Positions 23,958 through 31,497 of a DNA stretch of 64,000 nucleotides are shown piece by piece. A model generated the notes under the pieces. It was not told the origin of the DNA. It saw nothing but the letters and a program-made list of their open reading frames with translations, and ran no database searches. A program made the translations under genes and the position numbers. The stretch spans positions 1 through 64,000 of the forward strand of contig JBCDLH010000012.1 of assembly GCA_038745585.1 (NCBI GenBank), in the 5' to 3' direction. Within the stretch, counting starts at the first letter, position 1. Each line of letters begins with the position of its first letter. The stretch comes from HLUCCA09 sp038745585 (lineage in GTDB: Bacteria; Pseudomonadota; Alphaproteobacteria; Rhodobacterales; Rhodobacteraceae).

Positions 23958-25367
23958 TCACGGCAACGCCTCGCCCAGCGCGGCCAAGGCCAAGACCTGC
24001 GCCCGGTCGAAACCTGAGGCAGGCAAGAGCTCCACCCCTGCTTTCGACATGCGCACTTCGAGTCCGGCCGCCAGGAACGCGGCTTTCAGCCGATCGACCT
24101 CGGCAAAGTCCTTTGCGATCGTTGCCGCCGACCGTGCCGCAACGAGCCGATCCGTCAGCACGCGGAGCGCATCATGGGCCGGGTCGCCGACCTCGACCGC
24201 ACCGGTCCAGCCGCCGAGCGCCTCGGTCAAAAGCCCCAGACGCCTGGCCGAGGCCAAGAGCACATCAGCGCGGCCTTGCGCGGCAAGCCCGTGCAACGCT
24301 GCAATGGCCCCCGGGGTGTTGAGGTCGTCATCGAGCGCCTCGAGAACCGCGGGGGCCGCGCGCAGGGCGGGTTCGATGCCCGCCGTGAGCGCCCGCCACT
24401 TGCGCAACGCCGCCTCGGCCTGTTCGCGCTTTGCCGCCGTCCAGTCCATCGGCTTGCGGTAATGCGTCCCGAGCATCACCAGCCGGATCACTTCGCCCGG
24501 CACGCCCGCGTCCAAAAGATCTCGGATCGTGAAGAAGTTGCCGAGCGATTTCGACATCTTCTTACCCTCGACCTGCAGCATCTCGTTATGCACCCAGATC
24601 TTGGCAAAGCCGCCCTCGGGATGGGCGCAGCGCGACTGTGCGATTTCGTTTTCGTGGTGCGGAAACATCAGATCGTTACCGCCGCCATGGATGTCAAAGG
24701 TCTCGCCCAAAAGCGCACGCGCCATCGCCGAGCACTCGATATGCCAGCCCGGCCGGCCGCGGCCCCAGGGGCTCTCCCAGCCCGGCTGATCGGGCGATGA
24801 CGGCTTCCAGAGCACGAAATCCATCGCGTTGCGCTTGTAGGGCGCGACCTCGACCCGGGCCCCCGCGATCATGTCTTCAACCGAGCGGCCCGACAGCCGG
24901 CCATAGGCGTCGTAGCTGTCGACTGCGAAAAGAACATGGCCCTCGGCGGCATAGGCATGCCCGCGCGCGATCAGCCGCTCGATCATGGCAACCATTTGTG
25001 GAATGAACGCCGTTGCGTGGGGCGCGGCGTCGGGGGGCGCCACGCCGACAGCCCCCATGTCTTCGAGATACCAGCCCTCGGTCTCGGCCGTAAGCGCGTC
25101 GATAGCGATGCCGCGCTCCGCCGCCCGGGCGATGATCTTGTCGTCGACATCGGTGATGTTGCGCACATGCGTGACGTTGCCGTACCCGTAAGTCTCGCGC
25201 AGGAGCCGCGCAAGCGTGTCAAATACGATGGCCGACCGCGCATTGCCGAGATGCGCGCGGTCGTAAACGGTCGGGCCGCAAACATAGAGCGAGACTTGGC
25301 CCGGCACGACGGGATCAAGCCGCTCCTTGCGGCGGGTCGCGGTATTGTAGAGTTGGATGTTAGCCAT
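23958..25367 (-). CDS. cysS: Cysteinyl-tRNA synthetase
   Basis: A 469-residue class I aminoacyl-tRNA synthetase that charges tRNA-Cys. The zinc-binding and HIGH region is YVCGPTVYDRAHLGNAR (residues 28-44, with HLGN for HIGH). The second zinc Cys lies in WHIECSAMA and the HHENE motif in MFPHHENEIAQS. The KMSKS loop is GKKMSKSLGN (about 269). Length fits the family. Start 25367 has a strong ribosome-binding site (GAGGGAGGG). The leader is unusual: a 14-codon frame with two Cys codons and a terminator-like hairpin lie between a promoter and this gene, suggesting attenuation. Confidence 0.97.
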   Translation of the reverse strand: MANIQLYNTATRRKERLDPVVPGQVSLYVCGPTVYDRAHLGNARSAIVFDTLARLLRETYGYGNVTHVRNITDVDDKIIARAAERGIAIDALTAETEGWYLEDMGAVGVAPPDAAPHATAFIPQMVAMIERLIARGHAYAAEGHVLFAVDSYDAYGRLSGRSVEDMIAGARVEVAPYKRNAMDFVLWKPSSPDQPGWESPWGRGRPGWHIECSAMARALLGETFDIHGGGNDLMFPHHENEIAQSRCAHPEGGFAKIWVHNEMLQVEGKKMSKSLGNFFTIRDLLDAGVPGEVIRLVMLGTHYRKPMDWTAAKREQAEAALRKWRALTAGIEPALRAAPAVLEALDDDLNTPGAIAALHGLAAQGRADVLLASARRLGLLTEALGGWTGAVEVGDPAHDALRVLTDRLVAARSAATIAKDFAEVDRLKAAFLAAGLEVRMSKAGVELLPASGFDRAQVLALAALGEALP

Positions 25368-25414
25368 GGGCCCTCCCTCGCGTGCAACGGCGGGTATGGC
25401 AAATCCTGAAAGAG

Positions 25415-25453
25415 TGAAAAAGAAGAACCGCCCGCCTGACGCTGTCAGCCGGT
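25415..25453 (-). terminator. Terminator-like hairpin in the cysS leader
   Basis: On the minus strand, ACCG-GCTGAC-AGC-GTCAG-GCGGG-CGGT folds into a 5-bp inner stem (CTGAC/GTCAG, 25436-25448) and a 4-bp outer stem (ACCG/CGGT). It is followed directly by TCTTCTTTTT. The 5' arm overlaps the stop codon of the upstream small frame. Because it lies before cysS on the same strand, it would act as an attenuator. Confidence 0.65.
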
Positions 25454-25489
25454 GATGCAGATGCCGCAGATGGTGCTGCCGTGGTTCAT
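25445..25489 (-). CDS. Putative 14-residue leader peptide of cysS with two cysteines
   Basis: ATG at 25489 opens a frame MNHGSTICGICITG ending in TGA. Cys codons are at positions 8 and 11. There is no Shine-Dalgarno sequence, but a candidate promoter places the transcript start 1-2 bases before the ATG, so it could be translated leaderless. The stop lies in the 5' arm of a terminator-like hairpin. A short Cys-containing frame ahead of the gene for Cys-tRNA synthetase fits ribosome-mediated attenuation. No expression evidence is available, and chance occurrence of a short frame cannot be excluded. Confidence 0.5.
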   Translation of the reverse strand: MNHGSTICGICITG

Positions 25490-25496
25490 GCGTGAG

Positions 25497-25525
25497 CATC
25501 TACATCAATCCGGACGACCCGCCAA
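25497..25525 (-). promoter_or_regulatory. Candidate promoter of the cysS leader
   Basis: On the minus strand TTGGCG (25520-25525) and TAGATG (25497-25502) are 17 bases apart. The predicted transcript start is about 25490-25491, directly before the ATG of the leader frame. Confidence 0.5.
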
Positions 25526-25572
25526 GGGGAGACGTGGGCGGGGGGCTGTCTGCCCCCGCTCGCATGCTGCGA

Positions 25573-25605
25573 GCCCCCCCGAGAGTATTTTGGCCAAGAT
25601 GATGG
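25573..25605 (+). repeat. TATTTT-core intergenic element, copy 5
   Basis: Reads CCCCCCCGAGAGTATTTTGG then CCAAGATGATGGG. It lies between the divergent cysS leader and the aminotransferase gene. Unlike the other copies it is not next to a gene end, so it may be left from an older arrangement. Confidence 0.6.
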
Positions 25606-25681
25606 GCGGCGGAGGGTCTTTCCTCCAGCGGGGCGCGCGCCGTCGATTGACATTGGGGCGCTGGGCGGGCGTTGTCGGGCC

Positions 25682-26896
25682 ATGCGGATCTCGGAAAGAT
25701 TAGGCGGTGTGGTGCCCGGCGGCGACGACGGCTGGGGCGTCTATTACCGGGCGCGCGCGCTCAAGGCGGCGGGCGAACGCGTCGTCGAGCTGACCATTGG
25801 CGAGCACGACATCGCCACGGACGGTGCAATCCTCGATGCGATGGACCGGGCGGGGCGGGGCGGGGCGACCGGCTATCCCGCGGTGCCGGGCCTGCCACCT
25901 TTGCGCCGGGCGGTGGCGGAGTGGGTGGCGACACGCACAGGCATGGCGACGGCGTTGGCCAATGTCCTTATCGTACCAGGGGGTCAGGCCGGGCTCTATG
26001 CGGCGCATCTCTGTGCCCTTGAGCCGGGCGATACGGGTCTCATCGCAGACCCCTACTACGCGACGTATCCCGGCACGATCAGGGCCGCCGGAGGTGCCGT
26101 CCGCATGGTGCCAACGCGCGCCGATGATGGGTTCGCCCCAAGGGGTGCGGCGATCCTCGACGCGGCAAGTACGGCGCAGGCAGAGGGGCGGCGGGCCGGC
26201 AGCTTGCTTATCAACACGCCGAACAACCCCACCGGTGCGGTCTATTCCCGCTCCGCGCTCGCGGAGATCGCGTCGGCGGTCACAGAGGCCGACCTCTGGT
26301 TGATCTCGGACGAGGTCTATGACGGTCAGGTCTGGGAGGGCGTGCATGTCTCGCCGCGCGCGCTCCCCGGGATGGCGGAGCGGACGCTCGTTGTCGGCTC
26401 GATGTCCAAGAGCTTTGCCATGACGGGGAGCCGGCTCGGCTGGATCGTCGGCCCCGAGCCCGCCATCGCCGCGCTCGCCAACCTTGCCACGCATACGACC
26501 TACGGGGTCGCGGGCTTTGTCCAACACGCCGCCTATTGGGCGCTGACCGAGGGCGGCGCGGCGCTTGAGGCGCGGGTTGCGGCCCCGTTCGAGCGGCGGC
26601 GTGCGCTCGTGGCCGAGGCGCTCGGCGGCACCGCGGCACTCCATGTGCGGCCAATGCAGGGCGGCATGTATGCGTTTGTCGATATCTCCGCGACCGGGCT
26701 CTCGGGAACGGCCTTTGCCGAGCGGCTCTTGGCGGCGGAGCGGATTGCGGTCATGCCCGGCGAGAGCTTTGGCGCGGCGGGCGTGGGACATATCCGGATT
26801 GCGCTCACAGCGCCAGATGCGGAGATGACGGACGCGCTTCAGCGGATCGTGGCCTTTGCCGAGGCAAGGGTCGGGGAGCGCACGGCAGCAGAGTAG
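25682..26896 (+). CDS. Class I/II pyridoxal-phosphate aminotransferase
   Basis: A 404-residue fold-type I PLP enzyme. LTIGEHDIATDGAILDAM lies at the N-terminus, PGGQAGLYAA forms the cofactor pocket, and NTPNNPTGAVYS and DEVYDGQVWEG follow. The PLP lysine is in VGSMSKSFAMTGSRLGW (about residue 243). A C-terminal HIRIALTAPD holds the substrate-carboxylate arginine. It resembles aspartate/aromatic-type enzymes; the amino donor cannot be assigned. ATG at 25682. A TTGACA hexamer at 25647-25652 would place the transcript start close to the ATG. Confidence 0.93.
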   Translation: MRISERLGGVVPGGDDGWGVYYRARALKAAGERVVELTIGEHDIATDGAILDAMDRAGRGGATGYPAVPGLPPLRRAVAEWVATRTGMATALANVLIVPGGQAGLYAAHLCALEPGDTGLIADPYYATYPGTIRAAGGAVRMVPTRADDGFAPRGAAILDAASTAQAEGRRAGSLLINTPNNPTGAVYSRSALAEIASAVTEADLWLISDEVYDGQVWEGVHVSPRALPGMAERTLVVGSMSKSFAMTGSRLGWIVGPEPAIAALANLATHTTYGVAGFVQHAAYWALTEGGAALEARVAAPFERRRALVAEALGGTAALHVRPMQGGMYAFVDISATGLSGTAFAERLLAAERIAVMPGESFGAAGVGHIRIALTAPDAEMTDALQRIVAFAEARVGERTAAE

Positions 26897-26909
26897 CACA
26901 GGGCCTGGG

Positions 26910-27377
26910 CTAGCCACCGCCAGATTGCGCCTGCTTCTCCCACTTCCCGCTTTCCTCCGACCAATACTGCGCCGTGGCGCCCGCAGCGGTCAGCGCCTTC
27001 CACTGCCCCCTCGCGTGGGCGACCTGGTCGGCATCCCCCCCGTCAAAGACAATGCAGGTCCGCGCCAGGGCGGAGACCTCCTCTGCCGTGACGTCGGCCG
27101 CATCGACGGCAACGAGGCAGGCGCGGTCTTCGGGCGCGGTCGGCGCGGTCGTCAGCAAGACCGGCTGGCGCGCGTCGTGCGTAGAGCCGGCGAGCCCGTG
27201 GGGCAGGAACCGCTCCTCGGGCCCAAGCCAAAGCGCGGCATCCAGCGTTTCCAGCCGGGCCGTGTCGCGGGCGCGCACGGCAACGCGCCAGCCCCGGTCG
27301 AGCGATTTTTCCAACAGCATTGCCAGCACACTGGGGAGCGGCGAGCGCGTTAGATGATAGAAGAGGACGTCACCCAA
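26910..27377 (-). CDS. holC: DNA polymerase III subunit chi
   Basis: A 155-residue replisome clamp-loader accessory protein that links the polymerase to single-strand binding protein. The family N-terminus GDVLFYHLTRSPLPSVLAML is present, then GWRVAVRARD, LDAALWLGPEERFLPHG, QPVLLTT and the closing WKALTAAGATAQYWSEESG. I start it at a TTG (27377) preceded by AGGTGG, because the family begins exactly there and no ATG or GTG is near. Convergent with the aminotransferase, 13 bases apart. Downstream of pepA, as in other Rhodobacterales. Confidence 0.93.
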   Translation of the reverse strand: MGDVLFYHLTRSPLPSVLAMLLEKSLDRGWRVAVRARDTARLETLDAALWLGPEERFLPHGLAGSTHDARQPVLLTTAPTAPEDRACLVAVDAADVTAEEVSALARTCIVFDGGDADQVAHARGQWKALTAAGATAQYWSEESGKWEKQAQSGGG

Positions 27378-27521
27378 ACCGCCACCTGCCGATCCGCTGA
27401 GGTCCTTCACTGCAGCCAAGGCGCTCCAAGGGGGAGGGTTCCCCGGGCCAGGCACACAGCGGTGAGCCATGCCCTCCAAAGCAAAAGGCCAACGCTGCGC
27501 TGGTATAAGTGTCGCAGAGCG

Positions 27522-27554
27522 GGCGCCGCCTGAGAGCGGCGAAGCCGCGGCGCC
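27522..27554 (-). terminator. GC hairpin just after pepA
   Basis: GGCGCCGC (27522-27529) pairs with GCGGCGCC (27547-27554) immediately beyond the pepA stop. There is no T-run, so it may stabilise or end the transcript with other factors instead of acting as an intrinsic terminator. Confidence 0.4.
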
Positions 27555-27556
27555 GC

Positions 27557-29044
27557 TTACTCGGTCTCAAAGCGATCGCGTACCAACCGGTCGAGCGCCA
27601 GCACGCCCCAGCCGGAGGCGCCTTTGGGCCCGAGCTCGGACTCGCCCGTGGGCTTCGTGACTCCGGCGATGTCGAGGTGGATCCAGGGCGTGCCGTCCTT
27701 GACAAACCGGTGCAAAAACTCCGCCGCCGTGATCGACCCGGCCCAGCGCCCGCCGACATTTTTGACGTCCGCGAGGTTGGACTTAAGGAGCTTGGCGTAG
27801 CTTTCGCCGAGCGGCATGCGCCAGGCGCCCTCGCCCTCGGCCTCGGCGGCCTTGAGAAACGCGCCGGCAAAGTCGTCATCGTTGGAGAAAACGCCCGCCC
27901 GGTCATGCCCCAAAGCCACGATCATCGCGCCGGTGAGCGTGGCGAGGTCGACCATCGCGGCGGGGGCGTATTCTTCCTGCGCGTACCAAAGCACGTCGCC
28001 CAGAACCAGGCGCCCCTCGGCATCGGTGTTGATGACCTCCACGGTATCGCCCTTCATCGATGTCACAATGTCGCCCGGGCGCTGGGCACGGCCGTCAGGC
28101 ATGTTCTCAACGAGCCCAACAAGACCCACAACGTTGGCCTTGGCCCCGCGCGCGGCCAACCCCTGCATGACGCCGGCGACGACGCCCGCGCCGCCCATAT
28201 CCATCGTCATGTCTTCCATGCCGCCCGCCGGTTTGAGCGAAACACCGCCCGTATCGAAAACGACGCCCTTGCCGATGAGCGCCAGCGGCGCCTCGCCCTT
28301 CGGCCCGTTCATCCAGCGCATGACAACCGTTTTCGACGGGCTCTCCGAGCCATGGCCGACGGCAAGCATCATCTCCATGCCTTTCTCGCGCATGTCGGCC
28401 TCTTCGAGCACGTCGACCTCGACGCCGAGCGCGCTCAGTGCCAGGAGCTTGTCGGCAAAGCTTTCGGTGGTGAGCAGGTTCGCGGGAAGGTTCACCAGAT
28501 CGCGCGTGAAGGCGACGGCTTCGGCCAGGGGGCGGAGGGCTGCGATCTCGGGCTCGAGCGCCTCGGGCTTTGGCACGGCAAAGGTAAAGGGGCCGGGCGC
28601 ATCGGGCGTTTCGTCCTCCGCGTCGCCGCTCTTGCACTCCGTAAAGGCATAGCCGCGGAGCATCGCGCCAAGGGCAACCTGCGCCGCCGCCCCGATGGCG
28701 CCCGCCAACACAAGCGCGGGCTTACCGCCCGCCGCTTTGGCAAAGGCCGAACCGGCCTTGCGGGCGGTCAGCGTATCGGCACGGCGGCCGAGCTTGACGA
28801 CCGTGAGCGCCTCAGCGGCGAGGCCGACGGGAAAGGCGATCTCCATCGCGTCGCCCGCTTTGGCCTTTTCGAAACGCGCGCTTTCGAGCAGCCGCAGGAG
28901 CGCGCCCCGCGTGAGCCGGTTCACCCGGCGCGCGCCCTGATCGAGCTTTTCGGGCCCGTCGGCGAAGACAACGACGCGGCCCTCCGCGGTTGCAATTTCA
29001 TCGAGATCCAGGGCGATGACGGGGCAGGCGGGCAAGTCGGTCAA
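27557..29044 (-). CDS. pepA: Leucyl aminopeptidase
   Basis: A 495-residue M17 aminopeptidase that removes N-terminal residues from peptides using two metal ions. The N-terminal M17 domain covers residues 1-160. Catalytic-domain motifs are DLVNLPANLLT, LALIGKGVVFDTGGVSLKP (metal ligands Lys and Asp), MDMGGAG, and the signature NTDAEGRLVL near residue 345. It ends with the usual SGWGVLALDRLV. The start is a TTG at 29044 with GGAG seven bases upstream; no ATG fits better. Divergent from lptF across a 207-base gap with no other gene. Confidence 0.96.
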   Translation of the reverse strand: MTDLPACPVIALDLDEIATAEGRVVVFADGPEKLDQGARRVNRLTRGALLRLLESARFEKAKAGDAMEIAFPVGLAAEALTVVKLGRRADTLTARKAGSAFAKAAGGKPALVLAGAIGAAAQVALGAMLRGYAFTECKSGDAEDETPDAPGPFTFAVPKPEALEPEIAALRPLAEAVAFTRDLVNLPANLLTTESFADKLLALSALGVEVDVLEEADMREKGMEMMLAVGHGSESPSKTVVMRWMNGPKGEAPLALIGKGVVFDTGGVSLKPAGGMEDMTMDMGGAGVVAGVMQGLAARGAKANVVGLVGLVENMPDGRAQRPGDIVTSMKGDTVEVINTDAEGRLVLGDVLWYAQEEYAPAAMVDLATLTGAMIVALGHDRAGVFSNDDDFAGAFLKAAEAEGEGAWRMPLGESYAKLLKSNLADVKNVGGRWAGSITAAEFLHRFVKDGTPWIHLDIAGVTKPTGESELGPKGASGWGVLALDRLVRDRFETE

Positions 29045-29251
29045 AGAAGGGCTCCAAGGCAGGGGTTGCGCGTTAGATCGTAGTTAGCTCGCGTGTCCGA
29101 GATGCGCCAGCACCCGGTTTTGTGCCCATGCGCCCGACCCGCGCCGCGTGGCCCCTTCCGCTTCGGCTGCTCTTTCGGATAGGTTCGAGGCGCGCAGGGT
29201 CCGTGCCGCACCCCTGCGCGCTTGCGGCAAGCGGGGCAGAGGATCCATCGG

Positions 29252-30394
29252 GTGACGAGGTTCGACCGCTATGTGTTCACGCAGCTTGTTCTCCTCTTTG
29301 GGTTCTTCGCGCTCGTTTTAATATCGGTCTATTGGATCAATCGGGCGGTGATCCTCTTTGATCAGCTGATCGCTGACGGCCAATCGGCGGGCACCTTTCT
29401 GGCGCTGACCCTCCTGACCCTGCCCAATGTCATCCGGCTTGTTCTGCCCATCGCGGCATTCATCGCCACCGTCTATGTCACCAACCGGCTGACGACGGAG
29501 AGCGAACTGGTAGTAGCGCAGGCGACCGGGCTCAGCCCTTGGCGCATGGCGCGGCCGGTCCTCGCCTTTGGGCTTGTGACGACGATCCTTATGGGCACGC
29601 TTGTCCATATCCTGGTGCCGCAATCGCGGATCGCGCTGGCCGAACGAGAGGCAGAGATCGAGGCCAACGTGACCTCGCGGATGCTTGTTGAGGGACGGTT
29701 CCTCCACCCCGCCGATGGCGTGACGTTCTATATCCGCGAGATCACGGCGGGCGGGACGCTGCGCGACGTCTTCCTGTCCGATGCGCGCGACCCCGACAGC
29801 CGCACCGACTACACCGCCGCCGAAGGCTTCCTTTTGCGCAACGAAACGACGGGCAGCCCCGCTTTGGTGATGCTCGACGGCTCGGCGCAGACCTTTGAGC
29901 ACCCGAACGGACAGTTGACGACGACGCTCTTTGAAACCTTTTCCTACGACCTCTCGGCGCTTACGGGCGATGCGGGCCGCAGCCGGCGGGACGTGCGCGA
30001 ATATCCGACACATATCCTTTTTGCGCCGACCGAAGAGGCGCTGGCCGAGACACGGCGCGACCCGCCAGACTTCTTCTACGAGGGCCATTTGCGTGTGGTG
30101 CAACCATTCACGCCCGCCATCGCCGCGCTCCTCGGCTTTGCTGCGCTTCAGCTCGGCGGATTTTCGCGCTTTGGCGTCTGGAGGCAGATCGGGCTCGCGG
30201 TCGGTCTCATCCTCTTTGTGCAGGTCGGGGAGAATGCGGTGGCCGACGCCGCGCGGCGGGACCCGTCGCTCTGGCCGCTGATCTACGCGCCCTTTGTCGG
30301 TGGGCTGGCGGCTGCGCTCTTGATGCTCGCGGTCGCCGCGGCACCGGCCTGGCACTGGCGGCGCGCGCGAACACCGCAGGAGGGCCCGGCATGA
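29252..30394 (+). CDS. lptF: LPS export ABC transporter permease LptF
   Basis: A 380-residue inner-membrane subunit of the LptB2FG complex, which extracts lipopolysaccharide and feeds it to the Lpt bridge. The N-terminal spans are RFDRYVFTQLVLLFGFFALV and the second span near residue 60, then a periplasmic beta-jellyroll (about 110-270), then three C-terminal spans (FTPAIAALLGFAALQLGG onward). I start at the GTG at 29252 (VTRFDRY), the family N-terminus, with AGAGGA upstream; a TTG at 29222 is an alternative. It overlaps lptG by four bases. Confidence 0.95.
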   Translation: MTRFDRYVFTQLVLLFGFFALVLISVYWINRAVILFDQLIADGQSAGTFLALTLLTLPNVIRLVLPIAAFIATVYVTNRLTTESELVVAQATGLSPWRMARPVLAFGLVTTILMGTLVHILVPQSRIALAEREAEIEANVTSRMLVEGRFLHPADGVTFYIREITAGGTLRDVFLSDARDPDSRTDYTAAEGFLLRNETTGSPALVMLDGSAQTFEHPNGQLTTTLFETFSYDLSALTGDAGRSRRDVREYPTHILFAPTEEALAETRRDPPDFFYEGHLRVVQPFTPAIAALLGFAALQLGGFSRFGVWRQIGLAVGLILFVQVGENAVADAARRDPSLWPLIYAPFVGGLAAALLMLAVAAAPAWHWRRARTPQEGPA

Positions 30395-31497
30395 CGCTCC
30401 ACCTCTATGTCGCGCGGAAGTTCTTGTTTGCCTTTGCCGGCTTGACGCTCCTGTTCGGGCTGATGATTACGCTGCTTGACATGGTCGAACAGCTCCGCCG
30501 GTTCGACGCGACCGAGATCGCGCTTTCGGGTGCCTTCGAGCTCGCGCTGCTCTCGATGCCACAACTACTCTATCGGATCCTGCCGCTCGTCATGATCCTT
30601 GCCACGATTACGCTCTTTCTCGGACTGGCGCGGACCTCCGAGATGGTCGTCACCCGAGCCGCCGGACGCTCGGCCCTGCGCGCCTTGATCGCCCCGGTCG
30701 CTGTTGCGCTCATGATCGGTGGCGTGGGTGTGGCCATGCTCAACCCGATCGTCGCTGCAACGATGCAGCGCTATGACATTCGTGCCGCCGAATTGGCTTC
30801 GGGGACAACCTCGGTCCTCTCGATCAGCCGCGAGGGCCTCTGGCTGCGCCAAGGGGCCGAGGACGGGCAGACGGTCATCCGCGCCGAGCAAGCCAATGCC
30901 GAGGGCACGACCTTTTTCAATGTGACCTTCATTCACTTCGCCCCAGCCGACAGCGCGGCTCCCGGCCCAACGCGCCGTATCGAAGCCGCGTCGGCGCGTT
31001 TGGGCGAGGGCTTCTGGACCCTCCGGGATGTGAAGGTCTGGCGCCTTGGCGAGCGCAACCCGGAGGCAAACGCAGAGACGTTTGCCACCCTCGCTCTCCC
31101 TTCGACGCTCACCCGGGAGCAGATCATCGACGGCTTCGGCGTGCCGGCGAGCGTCCCGATTTGGGACCTGCCCGACTACATCGCCAACCTCACCGAAGCC
31201 GGATTTTCTGCCCGGGTGCACCGCGTCTGGTTCCAGATGGAGCTCGCGATGCCACTCTTTCTGGCGGGGATGGTGATGGTCGGCGCGGGCTTTACGATGC
31301 GGCACACCCGGTTTGGCCGCACAGGCGTCATGGTCCTTTTGGCGCTGCTCTTGGGGTTCGGGATCTATTTCGTGCGAAACTTCGCGCAGATCCTCGGCGA
31401 GAATGGGCAGATCCCGATCCTTCTCGCCGCTTGGGCGCCACCCGTGGCGGCGGTGCTTTTGTCGCTCGGGCTCCTTCTTCATATGGAAGACGGATGA
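30391..31497 (+). CDS. lptG: LPS export ABC transporter permease LptG
   Basis: A 368-residue partner of LptF with the same plan. Transmembrane helices lie near residues 10-30 and 55-80, with the helix-loop LARTSEMVVTRAAGRSALRALIAPVAVAL (continuous in the protein) facing LptB. A periplasmic domain covers about 130-270. The C-terminal spans are FLAGMVMVGAGFTMRHTRFG and VLLALLLGFGIYFVRNFAQ. ATGA overlaps at both ends couple it to lptF and lptD. The ATPase gene lptB is not in the window. Confidence 0.96.
   Translation: MTLHLYVARKFLFAFAGLTLLFGLMITLLDMVEQLRRFDATEIALSGAFELALLSMPQLLYRILPLVMILATITLFLGLARTSEMVVTRAAGRSALRALIAPVAVALMIGGVGVAMLNPIVAATMQRYDIRAAELASGTTSVLSISREGLWLRQGAEDGQTVIRAEQANAEGTTFFNVTFIHFAPADSAAPGPTRRIEAASARLGEGFWTLRDVKVWRLGERNPEANAETFATLALPSTLTREQIIDGFGVPASVPIWDLPDYIANLTEAGFSARVHRVWFQMELAMPLFLAGMVMVGAGFTMRHTRFGRTGVMVLLALLLGFGIYFVRNFAQILGENGQIPILLAAWAPPVAAVLLSLGLLLHMEDG

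Noticed and set aside
25368..25681. A T-box element ahead of cysS
   Set aside because: No T-box consensus or specifier stem is visible, and T-boxes are not expected in this group. A short Cys frame with a hairpin fits better.
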